This document shows, in pieces, positions 31,477-41,085 of a stretch of 64,000 nucleotides of DNA (positions within the stretch are counted from its first letter, which is position 1; each line of letters opens with the position of its first letter). This DNA comes from Cryobacterium suzukii. Its GTDB lineage: Bacteria > Actinomycetota > Actinomycetes > Actinomycetales > Microbacteriaceae. The position numbers were made by a program, and so were the translations under genes. The stretch covers positions 186,001 through 250,000 of the forward strand of contig NZ_SOHJ01000002.1 in the NCBI RefSeq assembly GCF_004403185.1, written 5' to 3'. Under the pieces are notes generated by a model. It had not been told where the DNA came from. It did no database searches and saw only the letters and a program-made list of their open reading frames with translations.

Positions 31477-33309
31477 ATGGCAACCGTCAGCGAATTCGTG
31501 ATCCAGCGCGTGAGGGAATGGGGTGTCAGCCGGGTGTTCGCTTACCCCGGGGACGGTATCGGTGAGTTCGACGGTGCCCTCGGCAAGGCCGAACGCGACG
31601 GCGTCGGCCTGCAGTACGTGCGCCCGACACACGAGGAGATCTGCTCGCTCATGGCGACGGCACACGCCAAATTCACCGGTGAAGTCGGCGTCTGCATTGC
31701 AACATCGAGCCCGGGCGCATTCCATTTGCTCAACGGGCTCTACGACGCCCAGATGGACAATCAACCGGTTGTCGCCATCATCGGCCAGCAGGGGCTGAAT
31801 GCCCTGGGCACCTTCACGCAGCAGGAGAGCAACCTAGAGCGCACCATGGCGGATGTCGCCGTCTATGTGCAGACGATCGTCTCTCCGGAGCAGGCTCAGG
31901 CCGTCGTGGATACGGCGTTTCGAACCGCCCTCGTGCGACTCGGCCCGGCCGTGATCATCCTCCCTCACGACGTACAGGGCATGAAGATGCCAAAGCTGGC
32001 CCCGGCGAACTGGGTGTCTCGTTCGAGCGCCGTCGCCCCTTCGACCTCGATCGTCCCGCCGCAGAGCGAAATCCTCAGGGCGGCTGCCCTCATCAACGCC
32101 GGCAACAAGGTCACGTTCATCGTCGGTCACGGCGCCAACGGGGCAACGGACGAGGTCTTGAAAGCAGCCCAGGCCTGTGGCGCCGGGCTCATCACGACAT
32201 TGCGCGCCAAGCAGGTGATTCCGTCCGACGTGCCGTACCATTCCCAGCAATTGGGGTTGCTCGGCTCGTTGCCGAGCGTGCACCAGATGAGCGGATGCGA
32301 CACCCTCGTGTTCCTCGGAACCAACTACCCCTACGGTCAATTCCTGCCGGCCAGCGGACAGGCCAGAGCTCTCCAGGTGGACCTCAAGCCCGAGCAGATG
32401 GGTTTGCGTTACCCCACCGAGCTCAACCTGTGGGGCGACGTTAAGGCGACCCTCGCTGCCCTCATCCCGCATCTCGACCAGAAGACCGACCTGTCCTGGC
32501 AGAACACCATCGCCGAGGAGATGGTGGCTTGGGAAAATGAGATGGAAGCCCAGGCGATGGTGACCTATAAGGACGGTGTCAACCCCCGGCGGGTGTACCA
32601 CGAACTCAACAAACGCCTTCCCCCACGCGCCATCGTCACCGCCGACGTCGGAACGACCGCCGACTGGTATGGCCATCACATCCGCCTCCGCCGCGGGATG
32701 CTGGGCGATCTCTCCGGGCGCCTCGCGAGCATGCTGGCGGCCATGCCCTACGCGATTGCCGCTAAGTTCGCCTATTCCGACCGATCGGTCATCTGCACCA
32801 TCGGCGACGGAGCCTTCCAGATGCTCGGCATGAACGAGCTCATCACAATCAAGAAATACCTGAACGAGTGGGACAACCCCCAGCTGATCATCCTGGTTCT
32901 ACACAACGACGACCTCTCCCAGGTGTCGTGGGAGATGCGCACCGAAGACGCCAACCCGGTGTGGCCAACCTCACAGAATGTCGAGTCGGTCGACTACGCC
33001 GGGTGGGCGGAGTTGCTCGGCTTCACCGGAATCCGAGTCAAGACCGACGATGAGGTGGAAGCCGCATGGGACGCCGCGTTCGCCAATCGAGGAATCACCC
33101 TCATCGATGCGTACACGAGCAAAAACGTGCCGCCGCTTCCCCCGCACATCTCCCGTGAGTTCGCGAAGAACACCGCTGAAGCGTTGCTCAAGGGCGACCC
33201 TGACGAGATGAATGTCATCCGTGACTCGGCGAAGGCGCTCGTCACCGAAGGCATCGAGCGGGTCAAGGGGAAGCTGAATATTGGCCAGGACCGCAATGAC
33301 AACGACTGA
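31477..33309 (+). CDS. ThDP-dependent pyruvate-oxidase/acetolactate-synthase-like enzyme (YdaP type)
   Basis: 610 residues with the three-domain POX layout. Pyr domain: WGVSRVFAYPGDGIGEFDGA with the conserved Glu in THEEICSLMATAHAKFTGEV; central domain: LGTNYPYGQFLP; PP domain: TIGDGAFQMLGMNELITIKK ending in LVLHNDDLSQVSWEM, a GDG...ND diphosphate motif. Closest in character to Bacillus YdaP, a stress-induced pyruvate oxidase. No FAD test is possible from sequence by eye. RBS AGAGAGGTG. It begins an accessory block of redox genes between ligA and gatC. Confidence 0.85.
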   Translation: MATVSEFVIQRVREWGVSRVFAYPGDGIGEFDGALGKAERDGVGLQYVRPTHEEICSLMATAHAKFTGEVGVCIATSSPGAFHLLNGLYDAQMDNQPVVAIIGQQGLNALGTFTQQESNLERTMADVAVYVQTIVSPEQAQAVVDTAFRTALVRLGPAVIILPHDVQGMKMPKLAPANWVSRSSAVAPSTSIVPPQSEILRAAALINAGNKVTFIVGHGANGATDEVLKAAQACGAGLITTLRAKQVIPSDVPYHSQQLGLLGSLPSVHQMSGCDTLVFLGTNYPYGQFLPASGQARALQVDLKPEQMGLRYPTELNLWGDVKATLAALIPHLDQKTDLSWQNTIAEEMVAWENEMEAQAMVTYKDGVNPRRVYHELNKRLPPRAIVTADVGTTADWYGHHIRLRRGMLGDLSGRLASMLAAMPYAIAAKFAYSDRSVICTIGDGAFQMLGMNELITIKKYLNEWDNPQLIILVLHNDDLSQVSWEMRTEDANPVWPTSQNVESVDYAGWAELLGFTGIRVKTDDEVEAAWDAAFANRGITLIDAYTSKNVPPLPPHISREFAKNTAEALLKGDPDEMNVIRDSAKALVTEGIERVKGKLNIGQDRNDND

Positions 33310-33372
33310 TGCCATCACCGTTGCACTGGTCGAATTCGCACGGTAAATGCGGCGAGATCGTTCGACGTTGGC

Positions 33373-34515
33373 CTACTCAGGCTTGAGGATGACCTTGGTC
33401 CAACCATTGGTGCGGTCGTTGAAGTTCTGGTAAGCGTCCGCGGCTTTGCTGAGGGGGATCTCGTGGGAAACGATCCAGGATGGCTTGGCCTTGCCCACAG
33501 CAATCAGGTCGCGCAATTGCCGATTGTATTTCTTCACTGGGCATTGACCGCTGCCCATGCTCTGGCCCTTGAGCCACTGCAGGCCGTAGTCAATGGCAAG
33601 CTTGCCCTGCTTGGCATTCTCGTCGAAGCCGCCAGGATCGGCCGGCAAAAAGACCCCGACAACACCGATTCCTCCAGTGATGCGCACAGACTGAATCAGC
33701 CGATTCAGAGTCATGGCGGGGTCTTCGGTGCCCTGCGGATCGTGGGCCTGATAGCCCACGCATTCACAACCCCGGTCTGCGCCAATACCCTTGGTCTGGT
33801 CCAGTACGAACTGAACCGGATCCGTCTTTGAGTCATCAACGGCGATTGCACCGATCTGCTCAGCGAGGGCCAGCCGGTCCGGGCGTCGGTCCACAACCCA
33901 GACTTTACTCGCGCCCTTGATCGTCGCAGACAGGGCGGCCATCAGCCCGACCGGACCCGCACCGTAAACCACTACTGTGTCACCGGGCATGACGCCGGCC
34001 ATCACGGTCGCGTGATATCCGGTCGGGAAGATGTCCGACAGCATCACGTAATCGTTTTGCTTTTCTATCGCGTCTTCCCCCAAGCGCAGGCAGTTGTTGT
34101 CACCGTAGGGCACACGCAGCATTTGGGCCTGCCCACCGGGATACGGACCCATGCCAGCAAAGCCGTAGGCGGCGCCCGCGCCGACCGGGTCCGGTTGGGT
34201 AGTCATGCAATAGTTGGTAAATCCGCGCTCGCAATTTTTACAGAAGCCGCAGGAGATATTGAACGGCAGCACGACCCGATCGCCGACCTTGACGGCGTCG
34301 ACGCCGTTACCGACCTCGATGACCTCGCCCATGTTCTCGTGACCAAACGTGCGTCCAACTTCGAAATCGGTGCGTCCCTCGTACATGTGCAAATCTGAAC
34401 CGCAAATATTTGTCGCTGTAATGCGTACCAGAACGTCGGTGGGGCGTTCGATCTTGGCGTCCGGAACGTCTTCAACACTGACCGAGTTAGGGCCTTTATA
34501 AACGACTGCCTTCAT
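33373..34515 (-). CDS. Zinc-dependent formaldehyde-dehydrogenase-like alcohol dehydrogenase (glutathione-independent type)
   Basis: 380 residues of the medium-chain dehydrogenase family. Catalytic zinc: TNICGSDLHMYEGRT and FGHENMGEV; structural zinc: CGFCKNCERGFTNYC; NAD site: VVVYGAGPVGLMAALSATIK; the long insertion ECVGYQAHDPQGTEDPA marks the FdhA subgroup, which oxidises formaldehyde or other aldehydes without a free thiol. Start ATG with AAGGAG about 10 nt upstream. Two perfect palindromes lie in the 220-bp upstream gap. Confidence 0.88.
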   Translation of the reverse strand: MKAVVYKGPNSVSVEDVPDAKIERPTDVLVRITATNICGSDLHMYEGRTDFEVGRTFGHENMGEVIEVGNGVDAVKVGDRVVLPFNISCGFCKNCERGFTNYCMTTQPDPVGAGAAYGFAGMGPYPGGQAQMLRVPYGDNNCLRLGEDAIEKQNDYVMLSDIFPTGYHATVMAGVMPGDTVVVYGAGPVGLMAALSATIKGASKVWVVDRRPDRLALAEQIGAIAVDDSKTDPVQFVLDQTKGIGADRGCECVGYQAHDPQGTEDPAMTLNRLIQSVRITGGIGVVGVFLPADPGGFDENAKQGKLAIDYGLQWLKGQSMGSGQCPVKKYNRQLRDLIAVGKAKPSWIVSHEIPLSKAADAYQNFNDRTNGWTKVILKPE

Positions 34516-34548
34516 TTCTCTTCACTCCTTGATTTTCATGACCGTGAA

Positions 34549-34563
34549 GACGGAAGTTCCGTC
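34549..34563. promoter_or_regulatory. 15-bp palindrome upstream of the formaldehyde-dehydrogenase-like gene
   Basis: GACGGAAgTTCCGTC, perfect, 34 bp before the start codon of the minus-strand gene; a half-like GACGGAG follows at about 34570. Candidate operator, regulator unknown. Confidence 0.4.
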
Positions 34564-34626
34564 TCCACTGACGGAGATGTACCGAGTATGAATGTCCGGA
34601 CAGCTGCGGGCTGCGCGAAAAGTGTG

Positions 34627-34641
34627 TAGACCTCAGGTCTA
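34627..34641. promoter_or_regulatory. 15-bp palindrome TAGACCTcAGGTCTA
   Basis: Perfect inverted repeat, 112 bp upstream of the formaldehyde-dehydrogenase-like gene and downstream of the aldo/keto reductase stop. Candidate operator for a dimeric regulator. Confidence 0.4.
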
Positions 34642-34735
34642 TCACGATCGCATTTGACCTGCCAGTGTCCCTCGTGTGCGGGTTGGGCCGCAGTGCGTTG
34701 GCCGGATCGTGCTCGTCACGAAAAAGCAGAAGACC

Positions 34736-35557
34736 TCACAAAATATCGAGCGGTTGCTTGAGGCGGGGCGGCGGAAATGCGTTATCCAACGACAGACAAT
34801 CCTCGGCGTCGAGGACCACCGCACCCGCGCCGACATTCTGATGCACGTGTTCGAGGGACGAGGCCTTGGGGATTGCGATGACGCCCGGTTGCCTGATGAC
34901 CCAGGCCAGAGCGATCTGGGCACCAGTCACTCCGTGCCGCTCTCCGATTTCGGCCAGTAGCGGATGCTTGAGCAGGGTCGGACCCTGACCGAGTGGCGAA
35001 TATGCCATGAGCGGCATGCGCAGGCGTTGTTGCCAAGGGAGGAGGTCAAATTCGATGCCCCGACTGCCGAGGTTGTAGAGCACCTGATTGGTGGCGCATC
35101 CGTCTGGTGCTCGCCTCAGATCATCCCGGTCGAAGTTCGACAAACCCCAGCTCCGAATCTTGCCAGCCGCACGAAGGGTTTCGAACCCTTCGACGGTTTC
35201 GGATAGTGGAAAACTTCCGGACCAATGCAGCAAATAGACGTCGAGCCGATCGGTGCCGAGCCGGCGCAGACTGCGCTCGCATGCAGCCACAACGCCGCTG
35301 CGGCTCGCGTTATGCGGGTAGACCTTGCTGACCAGCACGACCTCATCGCGGTGACCTCGGACGGCCTCGCCGACCAGTTCTTCCGAGGCGCCATCACCAT
35401 ACATTTCGGCGGTGTCGATCACGGTCAGGCCCGCGTCGATCCCCGCGCAGAGGGCCGACACCTCGCTCTTTCGCTTCGCGGCGTCCTCACCGAGATGCCA
35501 GGTTCCCTGGCCAATGACGGGCACCCTGACGCCGTCAAATAAATCAGTCTCGCGCAT
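34736..35557 (-). CDS. Aldo/keto reductase
   Basis: 273 residues, a TIM-barrel NAD(P)H-dependent carbonyl reductase. The catalytic tetrad is seen in DAGLTVIDTAEMYGDGASEE (Asp, Tyr), VLVSKVYPHNAS (Lys) and DVYLLHWSGSFPLSE (His). WGLSNFDRDDL and AIPKASSLEHVHQNVGA bind the cofactor. The ATG at 35557 follows GAAAGGACAGCGC and is preferred over one 8 codons earlier. It is 39 bp downstream of the quinone oxidoreductase on the same strand, probably one transcript. Confidence 0.88.
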   Translation of the reverse strand: MRETDLFDGVRVPVIGQGTWHLGEDAAKRKSEVSALCAGIDAGLTVIDTAEMYGDGASEELVGEAVRGHRDEVVLVSKVYPHNASRSGVVAACERSLRRLGTDRLDVYLLHWSGSFPLSETVEGFETLRAAGKIRSWGLSNFDRDDLRRAPDGCATNQVLYNLGSRGIEFDLLPWQQRLRMPLMAYSPLGQGPTLLKHPLLAEIGERHGVTGAQIALAWVIRQPGVIAIPKASSLEHVHQNVGAGAVVLDAEDCLSLDNAFPPPRLKQPLDIL

Positions 35558-35596
35558 GCGCTGTCCTTTCATAATGTGCATTCGAGACGGTCTGAC

Positions 35597-36583
35597 TTAC
35601 CGTTCCTCGATACTCAGCACGATTTTGCCCAGGTGGGAGTTGGCGGCCATGAGATCCTGCGCTTGTTGGACTTCGGTCCAGGGCAGAATCCGATCGATCG
35701 ATGGGCGTAATGCTTCGAAAGAGGGGTCGACCTCGGACAGCAGCGCACCGACGATGGCGGCCTTTTCCGCAGCGTCACGGGTACGAAAGGTGACCCCAAT
35801 GATGCTCAATCGTTTAAAGGCCAGCGTTTCCAGATCCAGAACACCGTGGGCACCGCCGAGGCGCCCCACACCGACCAGGCGCCCCAGGAGTGCGGCGCAG
35901 CGAATATTGTCCGCAAGATACGGGCCACCAACATGGTCAACGATGACGTCGACCCCGCGGCCATCCGTCAGTTCCAAAACCCGATCAGCGAAACCGGCCT
36001 CGCCAACCTCGACCACGTGATCGGCACCCTGAGAACGGAGCAGGTCCGTTGCCCGGTCCGTGCGAACGGTAGCAATAACCGCTCCAGCGCCCAGGTATTT
36101 TGCCAGCTGTACGCACTGAAGCCCCACCGACGAGGCAGCGGCATGAATCAGCACGGTTTCGCCGGGCTTGAGGCCGCCCGCAGTGCGGAGCGCGTTGTGC
36201 TCGGTCATCAACCCGAGGATGGCAGCGGCACCCTCCTCGTAGGACCACGCATGCGGAATCGGTACGACCAGCGCAGCGTCAACAACGACTTCCTCGCTCA
36301 AACCACCACTGACGATGGCCATGACACGGTCCCCGACCCGCACGCCCGTCACCTCGCGCCCCACCGATACGACGTCGCCCGCCGCATCCAGCCCCACAAT
36401 GACCGGTGCGCTGCCCGAGCTGACCGGCTGGTGGGTTCCGGCGCGCTGGGCAAGGTCGGCACGGTTCACCGACGCAGCCCGCACACGGATCTTCACCTGA
36501 CGCGGGCTCGGTTCAGGGCTCGGGAGATCGCGCATCGCAAGCACGGATCCACTCGGGTTCTGCTCAATAACAATTGCCTTCAT
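35597..36583 (-). CDS. Quinone oxidoreductase-like (zinc-free MDR, Qor family)
   Basis: 328 residues. MKAIVIEQNPSGSV start, RAASVNRADLAQRAG, VGLDAAGDVVSVGREV, NADPH site VLIHAAASSVGLQCVQLAKY and DVIVDHVGGPYLADNIR. No zinc-ligand Cys cluster, as in the NADPH:quinone reductase branch that reduces quinones or enones. GGAG lies 12 nt before the ATG. First gene of the qor-aldo/keto reductase minus-strand pair; together with the formaldehyde-dehydrogenase-like gene it suggests reactive-carbonyl defence. Confidence 0.87.
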   Translation of the reverse strand: MKAIVIEQNPSGSVLAMRDLPSPEPSPRQVKIRVRAASVNRADLAQRAGTHQPVSSGSAPVIVGLDAAGDVVSVGREVTGVRVGDRVMAIVSGGLSEEVVVDAALVVPIPHAWSYEEGAAAILGLMTEHNALRTAGGLKPGETVLIHAAASSVGLQCVQLAKYLGAGAVIATVRTDRATDLLRSQGADHVVEVGEAGFADRVLELTDGRGVDVIVDHVGGPYLADNIRCAALLGRLVGVGRLGGAHGVLDLETLAFKRLSIIGVTFRTRDAAEKAAIVGALLSEVDPSFEALRPSIDRILPWTEVQQAQDLMAANSHLGKIVLSIEER

Positions 36584-36754
36584 ATCTGCAGTGTGCTCCT
36601 ACACGGTGCCTTCCCGTGGGATTTATGGCTCCGCGCAGATTTCTCTTTCGTCGTCAAATGGTTTGAACATAGCCTGCCCCCCTTGAAGTGCGGTTGCTGC
36701 CGGTGTAGACCGAGTTGCAGACCGATGCGATATTGCCCTTTACGAAGGAGTGTC

Positions 36755-36808
36755 ATGCTCAGCAAATGCAGTCAGCGACTCTACGCCGAACTCGTTCGTC
36801 GATCATGA
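36755..36808 (+). CDS. Possible 17-residue leader peptide
   Basis: A tiny frame, MLSKCSQRLYAELVRRS, has the best Shine-Dalgarno of its neighbourhood (ACGAAGGAG, 4 nt spacing). Its TGA overlaps the ATG of the membrane protein gene (ATGA at 36805), a layout for translational coupling. It contains no strong attenuator-type codon run. Could also be chance; no homologue judged. Confidence 0.4.
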   Translation: MLSKCSQRLYAELVRRS

Positions 36809-37287
36809 GCCTGCTCCGTGGGCTCCTCGGCGGTGCAGCTGCCGGCGCGGCAGGTACCACCGCCCTCAACGCCGTGAGCTACCTGGAGATGGCGGTCAAA
36901 GGCAGACCCGCCAGCACAACGCCGCAGGACACCGTCGAGAAATTCGCCCACGTCGCCCAGCTCACAATCGCCGGATCCGATGAGGTCAGGAAAAATCGGA
37001 TCGCCGGCATCGGGCCGTTGACCGGTCTGGTCGTGGGCGTGGGTGTTGGGGCACTCCTCGGACTCTCCCGCTCTGCCGGTTGGCGACCCGGCCCGGTGGT
37101 GAGCGGCATGGCGGCCACGGTCGGCGCGTTAATCGGCGGCAATGTGCCGATGACGGTACTGAAAGTGACCGACCCCCGAACCTGGACCGCCAAGGACTGG
37201 GCAAGCGATATCGCTCCGCACCTGGCTTACGGAGTTGTTGTCGCCGCGACCTTGTGGGGCTTGGGGCGGCACGGGACGTCGCGCTGA
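36805..37287 (+). CDS. Small membrane protein of unknown function
   Basis: 160 residues. Gly/Ala-rich N-terminal segment (LLRGLLGGAAAGAAGTTALN), a polar stretch (VKGRPASTTPQDTVEKFAHV), then two or three hydrophobic segments (LTGLVVGVGVGALLGL, VVSGMAATVGALIGGNVPMT, HLAYGVVVAATLWGLG). I do not recognise the family. The ATG at 36805 itself has no ribosome binding site and depends on the short upstream frame. Divergent from the qor pair. Confidence 0.7.
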   Translation: MSLLRGLLGGAAAGAAGTTALNAVSYLEMAVKGRPASTTPQDTVEKFAHVAQLTIAGSDEVRKNRIAGIGPLTGLVVGVGVGALLGLSRSAGWRPGPVVSGMAATVGALIGGNVPMTVLKVTDPRTWTAKDWASDIAPHLAYGVVVAATLWGLGRHGTSR

Positions 37288-37463
37288 TCGGGTCGCCGCG
37301 CTGATCGGGCCGTCTTGCTAGTCCAGGGGGCAACTGCGACGGTCGCCCCGCGAACTCGGCACGACCGCGCCCGCTTGCGACGCTGCGGCTTTAGACGAGG
37401 GAAGGGCGGTCGGCGGCTGGCGAATAGGATTGGAGTATCCACCCCAATGCGTATCGGAGCACC

Positions 37464-37760
37464 ATGTCTGAAATCACGGCCGAGCAGGTTGCCCATTTGG
37501 CATACCTAGCCCGGATCGACCTCAGCCCCCTCGAGATCACCAGCCTCACCCATGACCTCGGCCAGATCGTCGACTCGATCGCCAAAGTGTCTGAGGTTGC
37601 TACAGCCGATACTCCGGCCACGAGCCACCCGATGCCGTTGACCAACGTGTTCCGCGAAGACGTCGTCGTGCCATCGCTCACGGTCGAGCAGGCCCTGTCC
37701 GGTGCGCCCGACCGCGCCGGTGACAAATTCCGCGTGCCCGCGATTCTGGACGAGGAGTAA
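37464..37760 (+). CDS. gatC: Aspartyl/glutamyl-tRNA amidotransferase subunit C
   Basis: 98 residues, normal for Gat[19 protein letters not shown] and [16 protein letters not shown] are the two helical parts, and [17 protein letters not shown] the extended belt that wraps GatA. GGAGCACC precedes the ATG. First gene of gatCAB, which amidates Glu-tRNA(Gln) or Asp-tRNA(Asn). Confidence 0.95.
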   Translation: MSEITAEQVAHLAYLARIDLSPLEITSLTHDLGQIVDSIAKVSEVATADTPATSHPMPLTNVFREDVVVPSLTVEQALSGAPDRAGDKFRVPAILDEE

Positions 37761-37762
37761 GC

Positions 37763-39310
37763 ATGACCTATCTCACCAAACTCTCCGCCGCCGCGCTGAG
37801 CGAACTGTTGGTCAGCAAGCAGGTCAGCGCCGTCGAAGCGACCCACGCTCACCTGGACCACATCACGGCCGTCGACACCGACCTGCATGCTTTTCTGCAT
37901 GTCGCCGGCGACGCCGCCCTGGCGACCGCCGCTGAGATCGATGCCCGCCGCGCTGCGGGTGAAGTGCTGAACCCGCTTGCCGGTGTTCCGATCGCGATCA
38001 AAGACGTGCTTGCCACCCAGGACATGCCCACCACAGCCGGGTCGAAAATTCTCGAGGGCTGGGTGCCGCCGTACGATGCGACCGTCGTCTCCCGCCTGCG
38101 TGCAGCCGGGCTGATCCCGCTCGGCAAGACCAACATGGACGAATTCGCCATGGGGTCCTCCACCGAACATTCCGCCTATGGCGTCACCCGCAACCCCTGG
38201 GACCGCGACCGCATCCCCGGCGGTTCCGGCGGCGGCTCGGCTGCGGCCGTCGCCTCCTTTCAGGCGCCGCTCGCCCTCGGCAGCGACACCGGCGGATCGA
38301 TTCGCCAGCCGGCCGCAGTGACCGGATCGGTCGGCGTCAAGCCCACCTACGGCGGAGTCTCCCGCTACGGCGCTATCGCCCTCGCGTCGAGCCTTGACCA
38401 GGTCGGCCCGGTCTCCCGTTCGGTATACGACGCCGCCCTCCTGCACGACGTCATCGGCGGGCACGACCCGCTGGACTCCACCTCGCTGACCGACAGCTGG
38501 CCCTCCATGGCCGCCGCAGCCCAAGCCGGCCTCAAGGACGGCGCCCTCAAGGGCGTGCGCGTCGGCGTCATCAAAGAGCTCTCCGGCGACGGATTCCAGG
38601 CCGGCGTCACCCAGCGTTTCACGGAGACCCTCGCCCTGCTCGTCGCTGCCGGCGCCGAGATCACCGAGCTCTCCGCCCCGAACTTCGAATACGCGGTCGC
38701 GGCTTACTACCTCATTCTGCCGGCCGAAGCCTCGAGCAACCTGGCCCGCTTCGACTCGGTGCGCTTCGGCATCCGGGTCAACCCGGACAGCGGCTCGCTC
38801 ACGAGCGAGCACGTCATGAGCGCCACCCGCGAGGCCGGATTTGGCCCCGAGGTCAAGCGCCGCATCATCCTCGGCACCTACGCACTCAGCGCCGGCTACT
38901 ACGACGCTTACTACGGCAGCGCGCAAAAGGTGCGCACGCTCATTCAGCGTGACTTCGCCGCCGCGTTCAGCCAGGTCGACGTGCTCGTCTCGCCGAGTGC
39001 CCCGACCACCGCGTTCAAGTTCGGTGAAAAGCTCGCCGACCCGATGGCCATGTACCTCAACGACGTGACCACCATTCCGGCCAACCTCGCCGGCGTGCCC
39101 GGCATGAGCATCCCAATGGGCCTCGCGCCCGAAGATGGCCTGCCCGTCGGCCTGCAGATCATGGCCCCGGCCAAAGCGGATGCCCGCCTGTATACCGTCG
39201 GCGCCGCTATCGAGCAGCTGCTCGAAGCGCGCTGGGGACACACCATGCTCAGCCAGGCACCCGCCCTGACCCCGACCGAAATGTTTGCCAGCGAAGAGGG
39301 AGCCGTCTGA
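37763..39310 (+). CDS. gatA: Aspartyl/glutamyl-tRNA amidotransferase subunit A
   Basis: 515 residues. Amidase-signature enzyme with the Lys of [12 protein letters not shown], the Ser-Gly-rich [20 protein letters not shown] and Ser of [20 protein letters not shown] forming the Ser-cisSer-Lys triad that frees ammonia from glutamine. [20 protein letters not shown] is GatA specific. Two bases separate the gatC stop from its ATG; its TGA overlaps the gatB ATG. Confidence 0.97.
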   Translation: MTYLTKLSAAALSELLVSKQVSAVEATHAHLDHITAVDTDLHAFLHVAGDAALATAAEIDARRAAGEVLNPLAGVPIAIKDVLATQDMPTTAGSKILEGWVPPYDATVVSRLRAAGLIPLGKTNMDEFAMGSSTEHSAYGVTRNPWDRDRIPGGSGGGSAAAVASFQAPLALGSDTGGSIRQPAAVTGSVGVKPTYGGVSRYGAIALASSLDQVGPVSRSVYDAALLHDVIGGHDPLDSTSLTDSWPSMAAAAQAGLKDGALKGVRVGVIKELSGDGFQAGVTQRFTETLALLVAAGAEITELSAPNFEYAVAAYYLILPAEASSNLARFDSVRFGIRVNPDSGSLTSEHVMSATREAGFGPEVKRRIILGTYALSAGYYDAYYGSAQKVRTLIQRDFAAAFSQVDVLVSPSAPTTAFKFGEKLADPMAMYLNDVTTIPANLAGVPGMSIPMGLAPEDGLPVGLQIMAPAKADARLYTVGAAIEQLLEARWGHTMLSQAPALTPTEMFASEEGAV

Positions 39311-40815
39311 TGGCCAAGGCTGAATTGATGGACTTCGACAAAGCACTCGAATTGTTCGAGCCGGTGCTCGGCTTCGAGGTGCACGTCGAACTCAACACCA
39401 AAACCAAAATGTTCTGCGGTTGCGCCAACGAGTTCGGCTCCGGCGCCAACACGAACACCTGTCCCACCTGCCTTGGCCTGCCCGGCGGGCTGCCGCAGGT
39501 GAACAAGAAGGCGATCGAATCCAGCATCCGCTTGGGGCTGGCTTTGGGGTGTGAGATCGCGGAACACTCGCGGTTCGCCCGCAAGAACTACTTCTACCCC
39601 GACACGGCGAAGAACTTTCAGACCAGCCAGTACGACGACCCGATCTGCCACGACGGTTCGATCACGATCGAACTCGAAAGTGGTCGTCTGGTCACCGTCG
39701 AGATCGAACGCGCCCACATGGAGGACGACGCCGGCAAGCTCACCCACATGGGTGGCGCCACCGGACGCATCCAGGGCGCCGACTACTCGCTCGTCGACTA
39801 CAACCGCGGCGGAGTCCCGCTGGTAGAGATCGTCACCCAGATGATCGAGGGCGCCGAACACGACGCCCCCGAGATCGGCAAGACCTACGTCGCCGCGATT
39901 CGTGAGATCGCCAAGGCCCTCGGCGTCTCCAACGCGCGCATGGAGGAGGGCAACGTGCGCTGCGACGCCAACGTCTCCCTGCGCCCGCGCGGGTCGAACG
40001 TGCTCGGCACTCGCACCGAAACGAAGAACGTCAACTCGCTGCGCTCGGTCGAACGCGCCGTGCGCTACGAAATCCAGCGCCAGGCTGCCGTGCTGGCCAG
40101 CGGCGGCACCATAACGCAGGAGACCAGGCACTGGCACGAAGACACCGGAATCACCAGTGCCGGTCGGCCCAAGAGCGACGCCGACGACTACCGCTACTTT
40201 CCCGAGCCCGACCTGCTGCCGATGGCGCCGTCGCGCGAATGGGTTGAAGAACTGCGCCTGACCCTGCCCGAGCCGCCCGCGGCTCGTCGCAAACGCCTGC
40301 AGGCGGCATGGGGTTTTGTGAACCTTGAGTTTCAGGACGTCGTGAACTCCGACCTGCTCGACGCGGTCGAAGCGACCGTCGCAGCCGGGGCATCCGCTCA
40401 GGCCGCACGCAAGTGGTGGACCGGCGAAATCGCCCGGCTCGCCAACGCGGCCGGTGTCGCCGCCGACTCGCTCGTGACACCGGCGCAGCTCGCCGCGCTG
40501 ATCGAACTCGTCGAGGCCGGAACCCTCACCGACCGTCTGGCCCGCCAGGTACTCGAGGGCGTCATCGCCGGGGAGGGCACCCCGGCCGAGGTCGTCGACA
40601 GCCGCGGCCTCGCCGTGGTCTCCGATGACGGCGCGCTCATTGCGGCCATTGACGCGGCGCTGCTCGGCCAGCCGGACGTGCTCGCCAAGATTCGGGACGG
40701 CAAGGTGCAGGCCGCCGGAGCCGTGATCGGCGCGGTCATGAAGGCCATGCGCGGGCAAGCGGATGCTGCGCGCGTGCGCGAACTCGTGCTCGAACGCGCC
40801 GCCACAATCGAGTAG
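39310..40815 (+). CDS. gatB: Aspartyl/glutamyl-tRNA amidotransferase subunit B
   Basis: 501 residues. Kinase-like cradle domain: [67 protein letters not shown]; two Cys pairs in the N-terminal part hold zinc. The helical and tail domains ([33 protein letters not shown]) bind tRNA. It phosphorylates and amidates the mischarged aminoacyl-tRNA. Overlaps gatA by one base. Confidence 0.97.
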   Translation: MAKAELMDFDKALELFEPVLGFEVHVELNTKTKMFCGCANEFGSGANTNTCPTCLGLPGGLPQVNKKAIESSIRLGLALGCEIAEHSRFARKNYFYPDTAKNFQTSQYDDPICHDGSITIELESGRLVTVEIERAHMEDDAGKLTHMGGATGRIQGADYSLVDYNRGGVPLVEIVTQMIEGAEHDAPEIGKTYVAAIREIAKALGVSNARMEEGNVRCDANVSLRPRGSNVLGTRTETKNVNSLRSVERAVRYEIQRQAAVLASGGTITQETRHWHEDTGITSAGRPKSDADDYRYFPEPDLLPMAPSREWVEELRLTLPEPPAARRKRLQAAWGFVNLEFQDVVNSDLLDAVEATVAAGASAQAARKWWTGEIARLANAAGVAADSLVTPAQLAALIELVEAGTLTDRLARQVLEGVIAGEGTPAEVVDSRGLAVVSDDGALIAAIDAALLGQPDVLAKIRDGKVQAAGAVIGAVMKAMRGQADAARVRELVLERAATIE

Positions 40816-40818
40816 CAG

Positions 40819-41085
40819 GTGACAACTCAGGCTTTCGGGGTTGGCGTGCAGGTTATCGTGCGGCTCGATCGCACCCGGTTTCCCGACTCCCTGATCGACG
40901 ACCCGATCGGAGTGATCGTGGCGGCAGGGGAGTCGGAGGGCGCTGGACTGTACGCGCCCACCGTGGTGCGGGAAAGATTTTGGGTCGTCCAGTTCGAGGA
41001 GCCGTTCTTCGGTCTCGACGGCTCCGGCCCGCACGACTCCGCCCGCATCCCGCAGAGTTTTCTGGAAGCGGCGCCGGAGGCGTGA
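40819..41085 (+). CDS. Small hypothetical protein downstream of gatB
   Basis: 88 residues from GTG at 40819, not recognised. It is acidic, with alternating beta-like segments (VQVIVRLDRTRFPDSL, ERFWVVQFEEPFFGLD) and no membrane segment or Cys. Support for it being real: only 3 bp after gatB, and its TGA overlaps the GTG start of the next gene (GTGA at 41082), a coupling arrangement. Function unknown. Confidence 0.6.
   Translation: MTTQAFGVGVQVIVRLDRTRFPDSLIDDPIGVIVAAGESEGAGLYAPTVVRERFWVVQFEEPFFGLDGSGPHDSARIPQSFLEAAPEA

Noticed and set aside
35846-36808. 320-codon + strand frame over the quinone oxidoreductase
   Set aside because: Shadow of the minus-strand gene; only its last 17 codons have a ribosome binding site and are treated as a possible leader.
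37275-37315. Direct repeat CGCGCTGATCGGG after the small membrane protein gene
   Set aside because: Two imperfect copies only, no hairpin or element structure.
37391-39346. 651-codon frame antisense to gatA
   Set aside because: Antisense to a gene with intact catalytic motifs; Gly/Arg/Val-biased product typical of shadow frames in high-GC DNA.
38944-41034. 696-codon frame antisense to gatA/gatB
   Set aside because: Spans three sense genes in the opposite direction and lacks any domain.
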